64,000 bases of DNA from Stichopus chloronotus. Its lineage: Eukaryota; Echinodermata; Holothuroidea; Aspidochirotida; Stichopodidae. Made by a program: the position numbers and the translations under genes. Under the pieces are notes generated by a model that did no database searches, was not told the origin of the DNA, and saw nothing but the letters and a program-made list of their open reading frames with translations. The DNA lies in contig CM037850.1 in the NCBI GenBank assembly GCA_021234535.1, positions 3,100,001-3,164,000 of the forward strand, written 5' to 3'. Shown here piece after piece: positions 41,501 through 53,500 of this stretch (positions are counted from its first letter, which is position 1; every line of letters starts with the position of its first letter).

Positions 41501-44500
41501 ACTACATAAAAAGTAAATTGTACTGTGACAGTAAAGTGTGAATTGCCACTATTCAATATGTGAGTGTTCATCATTGGATGCCCTGCACAGTTAAGCCATT
41601 GCACTCTGCTGTACACTCCACTGCACTGGAGCTGGCAAACAAAATACAGAGAGAGTTTATAAATTTATAAACAGCTCATTTACATCACCATGGCTAGCCT
41701 AATTGATATAACCTAATTAAATTATGATCAGTTCAACTTTCATATTCATGACAGAGTAACATGATCACATGACTGTACAAAAGATGTTTACAGTACAGTA
41801 TTTGTTAGCACAATGAATATGTTTGCAATTTCACCAACTAGGCATGCTCAGTCCTGAACCAATTGTACAGCATTATATACATAAAACTGTAAAGAGATCA
41901 TTGTCTGTACAAAACATGAATTACTGAACATTTGTTTTGAACTCCACTCACCGAGACCAATCACTTTCCTGTTTGCGAAACATGACCAAACATAATATTG
42001 GTTACCATTGGCAACTTACTGTACAACAAATAACTTACATACAGTTCTGGACAATACGTCCTTTGATTACATCTCTGGCAGGAAAACAGATACTGTGGGT
42101 GCCTTTCAAGAAATTTTGTTCTCAGTATAAGTGGAGGCTTGGGACTCTAAATAATGCCTCATTTTGCACCAAATGAACAGAAAACCAGACTTCACATTTC
42201 ATTGTGGTTTTGATGCTATCATTACTAGTATTTCCATGAACCTGATATATGATGACTGATATGTATCATGCCTCAACATTAACAACTGTATAACAGTGAC
42301 GAAAGTCTTACACATTACATGAGATGGTCCAAGCTTCCTTCCCTTGAGATATATGTTGTTTACAAGGTTGTCACAATTTGATCCCTGTTGACCCCAAATG
42401 ACCTTTGACCTCCACAAAAACCAAACGGGTTATTCTACTCGATGTGATGCACCTACGCATATACTGTAAGTTTAGTTTAGTATAAAAAAAGGATCAGGAG
42501 GGACAATTAATTCCCCATCAAGGACCCTGAAAAAAAGATACATAAATCAAACCCAGTCACAAAGCCTAAAGTACTTGTCCAGTGCATTCTTAAACCCATT
42601 TACACTTCTTGCCATCACTACATCCTCAAGCAACCCATTCCACTCATTCACTACCCTCTGAGAAAAGAAGTAACGACGAATATTGATCCTACTTTGAACC
42701 TTCTGGGGTTTAAGACAATGACCTCTAGTAATTTTACTATTAGCAAACTTGAAAAAATCAGAAAATGATGAATTATCAAATCCATGAACAATCTTATAGA
42801 CTTGTATCAAATCCCCACGTAATCTTCTCAGCTCAAGTGAAGTGAGATTTAAGAGACGTAACTTGCTGTTATAGGGGACACCCTTGAAAGGTCTAATCAA
42901 TCTAGTGGCCCTGCGCTGGACTTTCTCAAGTAACTCCTTATCTTTAGAAAAATATGGGTTCCAAGCTTGAACAGCATACTCTACTCTAAATGAGGTCTTA
43001 TAACTCCTTATGGAGTCTAACAACAATGTCTTGCTTAAAGGAAACTAAAATTTCTCTTAATCATACCTAAAATCCTATTTGCTTTTTTAGCTGCTTCAAC
43101 ACACTGCTTGGCTGGCTGTAAAGAAGAGTCTATGTGAACACCCATGTCCCTTTCCACAGAAACCTCTTGCAGCGACCGTCCATTTAAAGTGTACGATTAC
43201 CTAGGATTATTACTGCCAATATGCATTACCTTGCATTTATCAATATTGAACAGCATTTGCCACTCCTGAGACCAAGTGAAAACCCTGTCTAAATCCTTCT
43301 GAAAACTTTTTGAATCACCTTCAGAGGAGACCTCAGAATACAATTTGGTGTTGTCAGCAAACTTCTTGGCTCTGTACACAATATCAGCATCAATGTCATT
43401 AATGAAAGCAATAAACAGGAGAGGACTCAACACAGACCCCTGGGGGACCCCACTATTAACCTCCTGCCAAGGTGAAGGGCAACCATTTAAAACCACCCTC
43501 TGGTTCCTACTACATAACCAATTCTGAATCCAGGTCAGTAAATTACCACAGATACCCATACTCTTTAATTTAAGCAAAAGACACTGGTGGGGAACCTTAT
43601 CAAAAGCTTTCTGAAAATCCAGAAAAACAACATCAACATAGTTATGCCTATCCAATGAACTAGTAACGTCTTCCATGAACCCAAAAATATTGTTGAGGCA
43701 CGACCTTTTTTGACAAAAGCCATGTTGAGACATTCTGATTAAAGAATACTGAAGAAACTAACCATAAACTTTTTAACAATCTGATTCCATGACCTTACAA
43801 ACAACACTAATAAGACTGACAAGCCTGTAATTACAGGGCTGTGACTTACAGTATCTCCCTTCTTAAATATTGGGGTGATGTTAGCACACCTCCAGTCCTC
43901 AGGAACATAACCTTCAACCATAAATTTATTAAAGACCAGTGACAGTGGAACACAGAAATGATGAGCAAATGACCTCAACAAAATTGGATAGATTGCATCC
44001 GGGCCAGGGGCTTTACGAATATTGAGAGAAAGCAACTCTTTTAGAACTATCTCACTAGAAAATAAGACAGAGTCCAAATTTGGGAAAACACTTTTACCAA
44101 TGGCACTAGGCAGATTTGACAAATCTTCATGTGTAAAGACTGACACAAAATAATTGTTAAGCAGTTTTGCAAGATCTTCACTGTCAGTAACTACATTGTC
44201 TGCATTAGGATCCCTAAGAGAAACAACAATTTCCTTAACCTTCTGCTTAGACCTAACATAAGAAAAGAATGCCTTCGGGTTGTCCTTAATATTATCAGCT
44301 ATACTCTGCTCGAAATTCAGTTTAGCTTTAGAGATTAACCCTTTCACTTTAAGGTGGTGAATGTTAAACTTATCAAGGTCAGAAACAGAGTTACTCATCC
44401 TATAACACCTCCACATTTTCCGCTTTTTTCTAATGGCACACCTGACTTCTTCAGTTATCCATGAAGGCCTACAACTTTTATGACACCGAAACTTCCACGG

Positions 44501-47500
44501 AACATGATGATTCATAACACACTTCAATATATCAGCTATGAAGTCCCAAGATTCTGAGGCACTTTTGCCACTCATTCCATTTACCCAGTCTGTACCTTTC
44601 AATAAATTATCAATTGCTACAGTATCTGCTTCAGAAAAATTTGGGATCCTTTCCTTACTTATAGAATTGAACCCCTCACAGACAACATCAAAGGTGACAA
44701 CGTCATGGTCACTTTTACCTAGTTTACCTAGACTCTCAAAATTGTCAGCAACATTAGGATCAGATGTGAAAACAAGATCAAGAATATTATCACCCCTGGT
44801 AGGAAAAGAAACATGCTGGTGCAAGAAACAGTCCTCAACAACCTCAAGAAAATCAGTGCAATTACTACCGCTCAATTCCTCAGCCCGATCAATGTCTGGA
44901 AAATTGAAGTCACCCATGATAATAACTTCACCTTTAGCAGCTTTCCTAATTGAGTTAAACAACAAATTATCATTTTCTTTCCCACTACTTGGAGAGCGAT
45001 AAACTAAACCAATTGTGACAACTGAACCAGCAGCCTTGTTAGAGTTATTTTAAGTTAACTCGCATAAGATCTGTCAAAGCTTGCCTCCTTGAGATATCAT
45101 GTTTACAAGAATTTCAGTTTGACCCATGTTGACCACAAATGACCAGTGATCTCCACAAAAAGGAATACAATACTGAATGTGGTACACCTGCATACTAAAC
45201 ATGAGATTTGTCAATGCTTCCATGATTCTTGAGATATATCATGTTTACAAAGTTTTCACAATTTGACCCGGTGGACACTGGGTTGACACTGGGTCAAATT
45301 GCCTCCAAATTTATATATATATTGGGAAGGCGCTCCCATGGTTGGCTGCATATCAGGTTCTCTCTGTAAAGGTCTTATGTCATAATGATATGCCTGGTGC
45401 AATCTTTGGCAGCTTCTTGACATGAAGCACAGAAGTCACTTGGACGTTGGCAGTCTGTTGCGGAACATGACAGTCAATTCGATACTTTGATCTTATACAG
45501 TACAAAGTGGCATTGGTCAGTACATGATGCTAAGATAGTTGCACAAGTATGCTACTTCTGCTGCTCATGTATACATAGATTAGGGAGCTGTTATTTAGAT
45601 GGAGAGGGTACGGAAAATTAACTTAATGCTAATACTTTAAGATCCCCCCAATTGAGTGATGATAAGCTGTGCAATTAGCTCAAAGGTATTTCTTTCCTTT
45701 ATTCGATGTTAGCAGTTCAATACAATTTATCTAGCACCGTCATTAACGTCAGCTAATTCTTGAACAAGAAGATCGCTCCGAACAATGCTTTGATATGTAG
45801 GTTTGTACCGCCAACCCTTAAAGAGCAGATGGCATGCAACTCGAAACGACTGTTTAATTGGAATGAATGACTACCTTTAGCCCGTTCCTTTAGAAGTTAG
45901 CGCATGCAAATGAGCTACAGAGGCAAAAGTCTATGCTTTTTACAAATAGCAGAGAAGTTTCCTCAAGTTTCCAGAAATGGCGAGGTAACGATCATTTTTT
46001 ATGATTTGATAAACAAACCAAATATTGCATGGTCACACGAGTCGCCGAGCGTCAAAAGGTCGAAAAAGGCATTTATTTCCGTGACGACTGGCAATGTTGT
46101 AGCAGTAGGGAAAGGCAAAGTGAAGTTCTGTTGCAGTAGCAGACGACAAAGCTGTTATTGTGTTTATCTCCTAATCCGGTGTAAGTCCTTAGAAATTTCA
46201 GTTACTATACAAAGAACAGATTACGGTGTGACCTTGGCAGCACTAACATCACTTCAAAGGGTACTGACTCCATCTAAATAACAGCTCCCTGCATGGATGA
46301 TGCAGTTATTCTCCTGCAAACTGAGGTGCATTACGTTGGTGGTCACTGATGAGGTCACTTTTCGACTGGAAACTGCCAGAATCGTGGCTCTACATTTTCT
46401 TCCACACAGCTGCGCATTACAAACTGTTAATAAGTCCCATACACACTCTTTTCTAGGGGTGAAGCGGTCCTGCCATCTCTCCTTGTTTTTATAGAAGTCT
46501 ACCATGTCTTAAATTCCAGTCTCCGAGCCTCCCCCGTTTCATGGCTTGCAGTTTCATGACAAGTCACATGCCATACCCTGCCACCGGTGACATGTTAACT
46601 GAAAGTGGGTCTTCTCTTGAAGTGTTTTCTGAATTTAGAAAGTTTGGCGTGAGAACGTTGTTTCACCTTACAACTGCTAAAATCCCCTTTTTTTGTGAGA
46701 AGCAGATCGATAGATCTGGCAAAACCATGGAAAAGCCATGCAGACAGGTGTAAAGAATTATTTTTGCTTCAACTTATGCTAAAGATTGACTTCAGATGGA
46801 TGGGTGATTTCGGATATATGTTTGTGGGGATCAATTTACGACTTATTTTCTAAGTTAACATTTCAGGAAAGTTTGAGTGCGAAGAAGACGATACCGCACT
46901 ACTCTAGTAACCATACCACTATTGAGGTGGGGAAAAGTACCGGAATCGGTTCTTACAGGACCCCGCCCAACTCTATTGTGTAGTCTGGAGATATGTGCTT
47001 GACAAATACCAGTCAGCAAGCGTCAGTGCCAGCTACACAAGCCATCCAGCTTGGCTAGAATCCTGGTACTGTGAAGAAATGCGAAGATAACATTAAGTAA
47101 TTACTTTCATAACCATTACTGTACTGACAAGTCTGGACCACCAGTGTCAAATTGAAAACTGCACAATTTATACGACGAAGAGTTTCATTGCAATTCTCAG
47201 TTAAAGTTCTACCTACGGAAATGCTGCATTTAAAAATGCACCAACATGGCATAAAAAGACAATAGCTAAAAATATTAGGCCAATCAGTCTCACCAATAAA
47301 CACTGGCAATATCTCGCATTATCGACAAGATGAGGGATTTCATGATGGATTTGAGGGAACGAATTATTATTGAGTGACAAATATACTGAATTTTTATCTG
47401 TGAGTGACTTATTTCTTGATACAGTTAGTCAGCATACTACAGTATTCTCCCTTATTCCGAATAATTTATCATTCTGTGTCCATAAATATTGATTTTTAAG

Positions 47501-50500
47501 AATATACATCTTTCTCTTCTTCTTTTTTCTTCTTTTTTCTGTAAAAGAAACAATATTCTGCTTTAATATCTATTGCACCTACTGTAGATGCAATGAAAAC
47601 TGTATCTGACATTTTAATCATTCTAGGGCAGATTTGTGAGTGTTAAGCATTTTAAATCGAAGTCAATGCGGTTGTCTAAGAGACAAGTAACATATGAAGT
47701 CAAATTCAGTTGTGCCGTAAATCAACTTGTGCAACAAACTCAAATAGTTTGGTGCTGTAACATGAAAATAACACAAGTTTGCAAACTGCTGTTAATGCTA
47801 CTCAATTGCCACATGCCATTTTTTTTAAGCTATTCATAAATTTAATGAACGGTGAATCTGGTTGATCAGCACTATTACACCTGATCTATTTGTTTCTCTG
47901 AGGATTCTGCCTTGTAACAAATATCTGGTAAGTTGTCCTTTAGAAATATAAGGTGTCTTGGATGTCATAAAAATACACCAAAATGCATCTTCACGATCTG
48001 AGTGGTCTGAAGATTTAACGTACAGTAGGGAGGAATAATGGATCACACGATTACGAAAAACATCGTTAGATTAAACACCATGGTGCCTCAAATATGCCAC
48101 CACTCAGACAGCAAGGAAGCACGTTAAAACTGGGGTTGAGGACAATGATAGAGAAATCTGACAACGTTATCGATGAATAACAGTTACAGGTTTATTAGAC
48201 TGCACAGCTGCATACTTGCACACTGTACCTGTCGGGAAAAATTTATCCAGTATCACATCTCTGCTACACAAAATGGCCAAATTGCTACCCTATATGGAAT
48301 ATTGTGTAGCAGCTTTTCCATCTATGCAACATATGGGCTTTCACAGATTTTGCAACAAAATACCCACGAATCCTAACTGCTACGCTTATTTAGAAAACTA
48401 AATTATTCCCTGCTGTATTAAGAAAAAAAAAACATTAAACTATTGCAAAGAGCAAAGGCAGAGAGTTTAAAAATATAAAAAAGAAAACTGAGATGTGATG
48501 TAAAATTAAACCTTAAGCTTGCTGTGCTTTTACAACCTTACAGTACATGGTACAATATGCAGTCCTGCAGCTTTTAAACACCAGTGAAAGGAAGTCACAA
48601 ATCACTTTGACACATGTATCATAATGGATAAATTGCAAACTATAATTAAATCTTTATATCAGTCCCCTGAACAAGGGATTTAACTGCACACTCTCTCGGG
48701 ATTGAAGGAAGGCCATGTGAAGATTACTGGCGATGTGAGCCTGGAGCTCGTCACTATACGTCTACAGTTACGGCAAGACACCATGGCTACCCTGGAATGC
48801 CAAAGTGTGCTGTACAACATTCATGAGTTAAAGGAAAGCCTGAACATTGCAACATAAAGGTCTTCACTTTCACTTAAGATCATTTGAAAAGAAACATGGA
48901 TTTAATTTATCAAGTCAATCCTCTTTCCAGAAGAAGCTGAACTGTACCATCATGGCAACAATCTTGTTTTAAATATAAAAAGAAAGAGAGAGAGAGAAAA
49001 AAAAAAAAGAACAGGAAAAGCTGGAAGACAAGTGCTATGCAATTATCCATCCATTCAGAACTTGCTCAAAATATGTTTCAGTATCAATTGACATGTATGT
49101 TGCTCTTAACCTGGGAACGTACAGTAGCCTGCATATTTTTCGTGCTAGGTAATGAATCATTAATGACCTCCATTTCCAAGATATTTCAGTGTGTCATACA
49201 TAATGTTGCATGCACACTGTACCATGGTCCAACTAATGGGTTCATCCCCATTACCTGCTGTAGCTTTGTTGAACTGCAAGTTCTGCTTGTGATCGAACAT
49301 ACTTTAAACTCTCTGTAGATGCACTGAACGAAAGCCTGAGGGGTGCACACCCCCCCCCCCCCTTCCCTCTTCCTTCTCCAGAATGTGCAAATCAAACTTA
49401 TGCTTGAGCATGTATTCAAAATGAAGTCCAAAAGACAAGGGAAGGTACGAACATTAGGTAGGAGATCTATGAACATATATTGAAGTACACTGAGATGATT
49501 CTATAGTGAATCAATCCTTATCACATAATACCCATTTCAGGCATATTCCTCATCTTTATTCAGAGCTTATTTTTCAATCAGAGAAGATTCAGAATATGAA
49601 ATTTTCCCCTTCATGAGCTTGTTACCAAGAATTCATTGGTGTAGAGGAAATGAGACGTCGTAAACATACTGCACGCTGCAGCATCTGTCAGGACTATCAC
49701 AAACACCACCCTTGACCCACACCAATAACTGTTGCACAAACAACCCTTGACCCACAACATAATGCTGACATATTACAAAACATACTGTACAATACTGTTT
49801 TTACAGTGCAGTAATCTACAGTACTTACTACCACAAACAAACCCCTCTTAACACACACCAAAAATGTTGACTACGTACTTTGTACCAACCACAAATGTTG
49901 AGAAGATTTATACAACAAGCAAGGTAACTTGTAACAAAGAAACCATCACCATTTAACACTTATGTTCGCACTATATTTAGCTATCGGACAGTACATGCAT
50001 GTACAGTACGCTACAATGTCACAGAATAATTCTGATATATCTCTTTTTACTACGACACAAATTTTCAGTCCTGTGATTCATATGACTCAAATCTTGATTA
50101 AAATTCTTTAAAGACCACGATCTCCACAGTGACTCAAAGTGGAGATCACTAAATCCTAAAAGCCTCTGTGAAGTAATAATAAAAAAAACAGCTATAGGAA
50201 TTTCCTAATTTTAAATTATTTTAAATTGAAGATACTGTGTAGGCTGCCATTTTCCCTTTTCATAAAATGAGGACACTTTGAAAACTGGGGAGATCAGGGT
50301 GCCACATCAAAACAGCAGCATTTAGGCTACTGCACTGTACTGTATGTTTCCATCATAGATGCTGGGTGTAGGATGTGAACACTGTTCATGTAGAATTACT
50401 TCAAGTGTCAGCAGGAGAAGAACCTCTCAGTTTTAACTTGCTGTTTTTTGTAAAAGAAAAAAAAAATTAAAACAAAGTTCACTGTTTCTACATAGTTTCT

Positions 50501-53500
50501 ATCGTGAAGAGATCTTTAAAAAATGTATTTGATGTAAGGAGAACTGGAAAGCTTTTGAAGTCCAGTCTGAGTATTTCTGGACTTTCTTTACACCAGATCC
50601 ATTGGAAATGTTTTTGAAGTACACGTGACACGAAAAAAAAACACATTTTGGAGCATTGGTCAAGTTAATCAATAAACCTGTTGAAAACAGCCACAATTTT
50701 CATCAAATTCCATCAAACATTGACCAATTTTACGAATAAATTTCCTTTTTACTATCACATCATGAACAATGTGCAAATTTGTGATTTCCAGAGAGGGACT
50801 GACCTGCAAGTGTTATCCCTTAGTTTACTTTTCCTCAGAGAATTTTACATCCACTGAGGGTTTATTTTTGAAACACGTATTATCTTCCTTAAAAATACTG
50901 ATATCACTTACCAAAGTGAAACCCAATAATTAAGAGATAAAATAGGCATCACAAAAAAAAAAGAAATACTGACAATGCAACACACTACATCCTCTGCGCT
51001 GCATACAGTAATTTTCATCAAATTTTGAAAAGTTGCACCTCAAAATGTTTATAGAACACAATTAAGATGGATTATCATTCCGGGTTTCACTGAGAGGCAA
51101 CTTCTGTCTGAAACCAGCTCTGTAACTTCTGAATGAAGGTACAGGACTGTGCAGTACTGAAGCTCTTTTGTAGATCTTGGTCTTTTTAAACATCTCTATG
51201 CTAAGAAAGTTGGAATTTGTTTGTCCAATGGCATGTTCCCCTTCAGAGTGGCTACACTGACTATGCCCAATGCATCATGGCATCTTTAAATAGCTTCATG
51301 TTTGTTTGCTGTTACATTGTTAGTGAATTACTGTAGGTGTCCACGTGAAGATGTACCCAGATACACAGGTTGCAGACTTGGCTGTTGGCATCTTAGCAGG
51401 ACGGTCTACGTAACTGTACCAAAATATGCTGTGCAACATCCCATTATCATTACCATCTGAAGACGTTGTTGGCCATCCATGGCCAGTCAGTCATACAGTA
51501 AATGGTAAAACGGGTTGAGTCTGCTCTTCAGTTTGACTGAAAGCACTGACCTGGTATGCCGTTAAGAGAAACCACTGGCAAATACTAAATAAGGGTTACA
51601 AGGCAAGGCCTAGCCCTACAGACTTTTTGAAGTTACAGGACAGTGTTGATCTAATGTACATCTGTAGTCCACTGATCAGCTCTGTGGTCATGCCTAGGCC
51701 TATAGTAGGATGTACGTTTATCTTCAATGGTTAATTTTGCCTTGAAAAGCAGTTAGTTCACAAACGCCAGGCAGCCACACAAATGTGAAGCAAGCCTGTG
51801 AGTGTGACGTACCAAGGCTCAAAATAAGCTTGAAGACAGGCACAACCAAAATGAGCAAATTGTCTATAACCCTAGCTCTGAGTTACAGTATTTCATAGGA
51901 CATTTACTGAGGCGTGCCAAGGACATGCCTGTACAAGATCCTGTGACCATGGCTATAGATGCCATTGGTTATTTCGAGCCCTATAACTTCACACTCGGTG
52001 ACTACCAGTGTTTTCACATGTAGCCCGGGTACCCCAAATGGCATTTTATTACCCTGATCCAAAGTTACTACCCGATTCCTCCATAAAGTGAAAAAAACGA
52101 CACAACCAATACAAAATGTCAGATTGCCAAATTACACCTTATGATACATGGCAAATAGCTCAAAATGGAATTTTCTCCATTTCCTCAAAGAACACAGGTG
52201 CATGGCCCTATTCATGAGAAGGTGGCAAGTGTACAGTATTAGTGTACTGTAGTTCCCCCCTCCCCACAACTCTCTGGTGTGGGTATTCATGAGTAACTAT
52301 GCTTAGAGAAGAAAAATACCTGATATTGAGTTTTAGGTGGTGATGAAAACACTACCAACTTGAAAATTTTCAATTAAATTTGATACCTTCCCCCCCCCCC
52401 CAGGATTAGCTCAGATGGGAAAATCTAAAGATTTCTGTTCCAAGGAAATACCCATCACCACCTAACTGTTGTATTATTCTATGCCACCATAATCAAAAGA
52501 GTCATACAAAGTTCAGTCTTCAGGTGTTTCCGAGAGTTTATAAACCTTTACTTTATTCCCCTCAGACAGTCAGATTGGACAAGGTAAAACATAAAAAAAA
52601 GAAAACTCAAACACTGTTCGTGGAAAGATTTTGTAATACTTAGCTGATTGGTAGATTAGGGGTAGTCACCATTTACATATGAGGTGATAGACAATCATTT
52701 GCCCTATGACTGGACAATGTTGTCACCTCGACCTCGTGACCATCTACCCCGGGAAGCCACGAGGCCAAGTGTCAGCCATGGGGCCCGCATTTTCTCATCG
52801 AACTGTCAACATTGTTCTCTTCTGTAATTACAGTAAGCAGGCCTGTGTCATCGTATCTCTCCGTTCCTCATTCTTCCTGTCATCGTCACGTAACTCTGTT
52901 ATAGATTTAAACCATCACTCTAATTTATCTTATTTGTGTGTGCCATTCAAATCAATCATCAAATAAATGGAACTATCATCGTTAATTTGGAATCCCTCTC
53001 GACTCTCTCCTGTTCTGACGTCTCTCTGTATAAGTTGTAACAGCAACGTTCTGTATTTTTAAGAACTGAAACATCCGTCGCTGGGGCAGTCATACCACGA
53101 CAGCAAACCCCCTAAAACACAACATGGTGCTTGGTAAGGTTTACCATAACATGACATGGTGGTCGGTAAAGGGCTCCACAACACAACATTTCTGTGGCCT
53201 GACCAAGGATTTGAACCCTGAACCTTCCACTCCAGTTACCAAGCATCACTGCTTCAAATGTCACCAATTTTATCCATTTGTCCAAAGCAAAGTTTATGAA
53301 CCAGGTAAAAAATCTGCTGATTGAGGTTTGCATACATCTGGCTATTACAGTATCAAACACTGGGTGACTTTATTTAGGATTAATACCAACTTTTAAGTGT
53401 TTTTTTAGCCCTTGAACAAGGTGTTGACAAGTGTGTTGATTATGTAGAGTAGGCTCATTATACTCAACATTACAATCCTTGTGCTGCTAACACAAACTTT

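Noticed and set aside
44538..45002. 154-codon plus-strand frame
   Set aside because: It is the antisense shadow of the LINE endonuclease region.
45904..46281. 125-codon open frame on the plus strand
   Set aside because: No family motifs, irregular composition, no splice or expression support; length is within chance for 64 kb of six frames.
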